Below, in pieces: positions 62,096-64,000 of a stretch of 64,000 nt of DNA. A model generated the notes under the pieces. The model saw only the letters and a program-made list of their open reading frames with translations. It made no database searches and was not told where the DNA came from. Positions within the stretch are counted from its first letter, which is position 1. Each line of letters begins with the position of its first letter. Source of the stretch: Phallusia fumigata (Eukaryota; Chordata; Ascidiacea; Phlebobranchia; Ascidiidae); assembly GCA_008931825.1 (NCBI GenBank), contig QXVZ01013494.1:1-64000 (forward strand). The letters are read 5' to 3'. The position numbers were made by a program, and so were the translations under genes.

Positions 62096-62613
62096 TCTGA
62101 CGAGAACCAATCAAGTTTATTTTGCACTTGTGCAGTGAACACACATTAGGTGACCTCGGTGACAAAACACCCAAGTCGTGTCAACAAATCCCGGGTAATT
62201 TCTCCTCTGCTTCGCTGTACTAACCTCCACCTTATCACATATAACATCGTCCGCTAGTGAAAAGATAGGATCGCAATGGCCTGCTCTCATCCGCTAATTA
62301 CAGTATCGTCCCGCTGCGTTTATAAATACCAAACAAGCATGCCTTGGTCAACGTTGTTGGTTACTTGATCCGATACTTTGGTCTCAAATTACTTGAAAGG
62401 AGAGAAAAGCATTCTTTGCCATGTTTTCTACATATTTGGCTCCCCCTTTCATGTCAAGCTTCGGAAGTTCAATCCATCTGCATTAATGAGCTTGTCATTT
62501 CAGCTTTAAACGTGCCGTTCTTGGTTTCCTATATTTAGAAAGTTAATGCAGGTCTAAAAACGATATATTTTGTAGTATGAGGAGAAAATGAACTCCCTGC
62601 TTGCATGCATGGG

Positions 62614-62632
62614 TCGGGATCACGTGACCCGA
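62614..62632. promoter_or_regulatory. E-box in an imperfect palindrome
   Basis: TCGGGATCACGTGACCCGA is an inverted repeat around CACGTG (62621-62626) and close to the GTCACGTGAC site of MiT and USF factors. It lies about 240 bp upstream of the plus-strand ATG at 62862. Confidence 0.4.
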
Positions 62633-62861
62633 CTTTGGCTTGAAGTGACAAAATCAAAGGGCCGTAACTCGTGTTCTAATATGGGTAAAGATGAGTTGTT
62701 TAACTCAAATGCATAAAACGAATTAACACCTGTGTTCTATTCTCATGCGATAAATATGTTTCAGCAGAAACACGTCCATCACCTTATGAGGGTAATGTTT
62801 TGAATGCAATGAACGCTCATATTATTCTAGTAATTTTTCCCTCGAAGATAGCGGCCAGGAT

Positions 62862-63215
62862 ATGCTGCGAAGAAGTGACACACCGTCACCTGATCCTAAA
62901 GCGAACGATTCAATAGATAATCGTTGGATAAAAGGCCATTGTATAAACAAGAGCACCCACTTTAGATTCTTTCAAATGAAAAGACCAAGTAACACACCTG
63001 TATCGTTTTCATACTCAGCTTCCCCAACCTTAAAAAGCCACAAGCGAGTTTCAGAGTCGCATGAAAACGGGGTCGCGCTGCCTTGCTGTAAGTGGCTTGT
63101 GGTTGATGTGAGATCACAGTTGAAGTTACATGAAAGTGGTGATAAGGACAAATTGGTGCGTCGCGAATCCCGACGTCTAGACGTGGCAGCTTGGCGGCTG
63201 CAGCTAGAGGCTTGA
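62862..63215 (+). CDS. Candidate hydrophilic protein or first coding exon
   Basis: From an ATG at 62862 a frame of 117 codons runs to 63215. The product is basic and hydrophilic (P-S-P-D-P near the start, Lys/Arg-rich later), with no domain I recognise. A consensus donor, T|GTAAGT, after 63087 suggests it may instead be a first coding exon of 75 codons plus one base. The upstream E-box is suggestive only. Confidence 0.3.
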   Translation: MLRRSDTPSPDPKANDSIDNRWIKGHCINKSTHFRFFQMKRPSNTPVSFSYSASPTLKSHKRVSESHENGVALPCCKWLVVDVRSQLKLHESGDKDKLVRRESRRLDVAAWRLQLEA

Positions 63216-64000
63216 ACATTGTAATAGTTTAAACAAACAAAACGTTATGCCCGGAAAAAGGTTTTACCGGAACGGTGGAAAACAATGTTGACCGTGGTAC
63301 TCCAATTTTAACTTCCGAATTATATGGTCATCTCGTACTCTTGCAAAAGCAGGAGTTCGTCTTTAAAAGGGAATATAGTAGTTTTTTTTAATATGATCCA
63401 GCTGGAATAAGGGGAATACACACGCCACATGCTCTATACTAACTAGATTTTGAAACTTTGTTTAAAATAACATCGCAGTAGTATAACGTTTTGCAATCTG
63501 CTGCTTCATTCGCAAGTTATGCAAAAGCGTAACGCAGCTCAAACTCAACGAATGACGCAGCTCAAACTCAACGAATAGTAAAACTGTAAAGCGGCCAAAA
63601 CATGTAAACGTTGATCAATGACGATGGAAGTTGCAAATTACATGACTTCAGGGTCCGTGTTTTCGGGGTAAACTCGACTTGGCGCCTTTAACGGATTAGA
63701 TAGCGCACGATTAGGTCTTCATAATGGATTACATTGACAGTGTGCTTGTGTTGTTGCCAGCAAAGCACCTCAAACCTCGATGCAAGCTTCGATGCTCTGA
63801 CAGGGAGTTAAGATTTCAGTTCACCACGACAGGTGACATTTTGCCGGTGCACATCCGTAAGATAGGTAATCAACTTGATCTGTGACGTAACCAACAACAG
63901 GATTGACGTCAAACCAAAGTGTATGCGTGCAACCGCAAGTTAAAATTACCCCAATTGCCGAAAATATAACAACTTTTATAAGGGACTGTCTGTTGGAAAT
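63216..64000. other. Non-coding end of window
   Basis: No supported gene. Contains a 23-bp tandem pair at 63532-63577 that differs at the last base, and a TGACGTCA palindrome at 63904-63911. Confidence 0.5.

Noticed and set aside
1-64000. CRISPR arrays, rRNA or tRNA genes, LINE or other autonomous transposon coding regions
   Set aside because: Looked for by eye on both strands (repeat spacing, B-box sequences, reverse transcriptase and transposase motifs); none found.

Overview
The window is eukaryotic DNA, probably from an invertebrate deuterostome. A chordate such as an ascidian or a relative is my best guess. The grounds are an ADAMTS gene of the ADAMTS1/4/5/8/15 type, very compact introns in places (67-150 bp), CpG that is not visibly depleted, and strong allelic divergence. 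No prokaryotic features were seen. The species cannot be fixed from the sequence alone.

Layout. From 1 to 2.7 kb the DNA is AT-rich and holds a hAT-type MITE (1713-2013). From 2719 to about 5360, on the minus strand, lies a five-exon gene for a 356-residue protein with a C-terminal death domain; I can place its TATA box, a non-coding first exon and the start codon. About 2 kb further on, in the same orientation, a complete 14-exon ADAMTS gene fills 7368-22415. All 13 introns were placed and every splice phase agrees, giving a 1144-residue secreted zinc metalloprotease: signal peptide, prodomain, furin site, catalytic domain, disintegrin-like domain, thrombospondin type-1 repeat (TSR), Cys-rich and spacer domains, two more TSRs and an unrecognised six-cysteine tail. 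Its introns are GC- and CpG-richer than the flanks.

From 22.7 to 64 kb I find no gene that I can name. Several stretches look like exons, with open frames bounded by good splice signals near 40.0-40.4, 42.7, 43.1-44.2, 52.6 and 62.9 kb. They are listed at low confidence, because at this base composition open frames of 60-130 codons also arise by chance.

Seven of the eight assembly gaps are flanked by near-identical direct copies (109 bp to 1.8 kb). These look like the two alleles of a highly heterozygous diploid laid end to end, not real tandem duplications. Gene counts and repeat calls near 0.7, 28.8-31.7, 43.4-47.0, 47.3, 48.2, 60.3 and 60.7-62.1 kb should be read with that in mind.

The two solid genes have no obvious joint role: one product is an intracellular adaptor-like protein, the other a secreted matrix protease. 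No CRISPR array, rRNA or tRNA gene, or autonomous transposon was found.
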